64,000 bases of DNA, from assembly GCF_017254845.1 (NCBI RefSeq), contig NZ_JAFKCU010000008.1:124001-188000 (forward strand). The letters run 5' to 3'. Position numbers and translations under genes: made by a program. Below the pieces are notes generated by a model. That model was not told the DNA's origin. It searched no databases and saw only the letters and a list, made by a program, of their open reading frames with translations. The DNA comes from Algoriphagus pacificus. GTDB taxonomy: Bacteria > Bacteroidota > Bacteroidia > Cytophagales > Cyclobacteriaceae. Within the stretch, counting starts at the first letter, position 1; every line of letters begins with the position of its first letter. Shown piece by piece: positions 63,035 through 64,000 of this stretch.

Positions 63035-63368
63035 GATTTATAAACTTATTTGGAGAAAGACATTTGGTGACTTCAATTTGACTCTAAAATAGCCTTTACG
63101 GTAAATTTAACCTATGAATACCTTGCAATAATGAAGCTTTGGAATGAGTTTCTTGAATTGAATGGGAAAATTATGATTATAGCTTTTTTAGGATTTGTTA
63201 AGACTTAGAACGTTTAAAAATTATAGGCACTTAGCGAAAAAGACCGTATTCCAGCCATTATTAGATTAGATCAATAACATTGTTTCTATCACAATTTCTA
63301 GCCCCAATTTTTCTCTTTCACAGATAAAATATCGCTGCACTATACTATTTATCAATCGGCATTGCCTA
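63035..63368. other. 334-bp gene-free stretch
   Basis: AT-rich. No gene, terminator or repeat found by eye. Confidence 0.4.
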
Positions 63369-63653
63369 TTATTTCTTACGCTTATCTTTGGGTGGCAATG
63401 GTGGTATATATTCTGGTGTTATATCAAAACTAACTCCCATTACTTCGCTTGGATGTACTCCTAAGCTATCAGCAATTAAGGCTATCATGCTAATTGATGT
63501 ATTAATTTCAGCTCTTTCGACTCTTCCAATTTGGCTGAGAGACAATCCACTTCGTTCAATTAAATCTTCTTGGCTGATATTTTTTCTCTTTCTGATTTCA
63601 ACTACTTTTTTACCTACTCTTTCAATGAAATCCTGATCTCTGTAATGCTTCAT
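63369..63653 (-). CDS. XRE-family helix-turn-helix protein
   Basis: 94 residues. A typical HTH (VVEIRKRKNISQEDLIERSGLSLSQIGRVERAEINTSISMI) is followed by a proline-rich tail (EYIPPLPPKDKRKK). It is 335 bp from the caspase gene and points toward it. It may regulate itself through the small palindrome upstream; a link to the caspase gene is possible but not shown. Confidence 0.87.
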   Translation of the reverse strand: MKHYRDQDFIERVGKKVVEIRKRKNISQEDLIERSGLSLSQIGRVERAEINTSISMIALIADSLGVHPSEVMGVSFDITPEYIPPLPPKDKRKK

Positions 63654-63689
63654 GATATGAAGCTGGCTAAATGCCTAATATTTTATTAG

Positions 63690-63701
63690 CGCATATTTGC
63701 G
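63690..63701. promoter_or_regulatory. Short palindrome upstream of the XRE gene
   Basis: CGCATATTTGCG (CGCA and TGCG arms with a 4-base centre), 37 bp before the start codon. It fits an autoregulatory site for a dimeric XRE protein. Confidence 0.4.
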
Positions 63702-63799
63702 TTATTTAAATGATTTCCTTATAATTGAATAGATTTAATCTAGTGCATTATAACTTTACATCACTTTAGTGATTGTAAGGCATTGCGCTTAAAGTCTCG

Positions 63800-63907
63800 T
63801 CGCTGAAACCTAGGAAATTTCAAGGACGCGGGGCAATAAGTGAAATGCTCACGCTATTGGCGTGGGCTCACTTATTCGTGTTCGTGGTTCTCCTAGGTAC
63901 CAAGCGA
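63800..63907. repeat. 108-bp imperfect palindrome, possible structured RNA or recombination site
   Basis: The two arms share, in order, TCGCT, ACCTAGGA, AATAAGTGA and CACGC, paired with GCGTG, TCACTTATT, TCCTAGGT and AGCGA around a short loop (~63856-63860). It is more GC-rich than the flanks and has no ORF. It could be the end of a mobile element, a recombination site or a structured RNA. The remaining sequence to the window edge has no recognised gene. Confidence 0.55.
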
Positions 63908-64000
63908 TGGATAAGTTGAGTCCCACGTCTCTTTTTTTGGCTTGGTCTCAGCTTGGACATTATTATAACCCAAGTATCATGGAACAGACCTTGATTTTTT

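Noticed and set aside
15440-64000. A second copy of the tRNA-Pro 3' end (right attachment site)
   Set aside because: I looked for words such as CCCGCCACCCCGA and GTTCAAATCCCG after the tRNA and found none, so the right end is either outside the window or too diverged to see.

Overview
The window reads as a Bacteroidota chromosome, most likely a Cytophagales/Algoriphagus-like marine or soil bacterium. The base composition is AT-rich. Promoter-like boxes of the Bacteroidota type (TAnnTTTG) occur, many lipoproteins and outer-membrane barrels are present, and the families seen (GG-leader peptides, DUF4878, 6-bladed propellers, Bacteroidota mobilisation genes) are typical of that phylum. This assignment is inference from gene families; no 16S gene is present.

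Positions 1-15.4 kb look like ordinary chromosome: the start of a membrane pyrophosphatase, a GAF-domain protein, a secreted metallophosphoesterase fused to an outer-membrane barrel, an HD-domain/Pycsar-like membrane protein, a two-component system, and a four-gene minus-strand operon (two DM13-like lipoproteins, a barrel protein, a Crp-type regulator). This part ends at a tRNA-Pro(GGG) with its own terminator.

From 15.5 kb the window is accessory DNA. A tyrosine integrase next to the tRNA, an excisionase-like HTH and a small protein open what looks like an integrative mobilisable element; its relaxosome protein, relaxase and coupling protein lie at 32.7-36.3 kb. Between these two halves sits a secreted-peptide (RiPP-like) cluster at 18.4-31.7 kb. 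It has two Cys-rich GG-leader precursors, a C39-peptidase ABC exporter with an HlyD partner, a C39-like/VKOR/thioredoxin triple fusion, a LanC-like protein, a glycosyltransferase, a TlpA-type lipoprotein and an XRE regulator. There is no LanB, LanM or radical-SAM enzyme. A tandem operator-like motif with the same 21-bp spacing lies upstream of both the XRE/VKOR pair and the second precursor.

At 36.6-42.3 kb are small hypothetical, membrane and ROK-kinase genes, including a gene broken by an in-frame stop that recurs in degraded form at 52.4 kb. Between the two copies lie an RloA/RloB-like pair and a three-gene TerB/BrxD-like ATPase/BrxHI-like helicase operon, both probable defence systems, followed by a patch of intergenic repeats and gene debris.

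At 53.5-63.6 kb is a second defence island. A tightly coupled minus-strand operon holds an XRE regulator, a Cas4-like iron-sulfur nuclease, a long prokaryotic Argonaute with a complete-looking catalytic set, a small helical protein, a HELGH metallopeptidase-like protein, a winged-helix-like protein and a small membrane protein. A Pif1-type helicase lies upstream on the same strand, a caspase-fold protease diverges from it, and another XRE gene and a long imperfect palindrome close the window. The strongest candidates for undescribed biology are the Argonaute/nuclease/metallopeptidase operon, the glycocin-like peptide cluster, and the TerB/ATPase/helicase operon.
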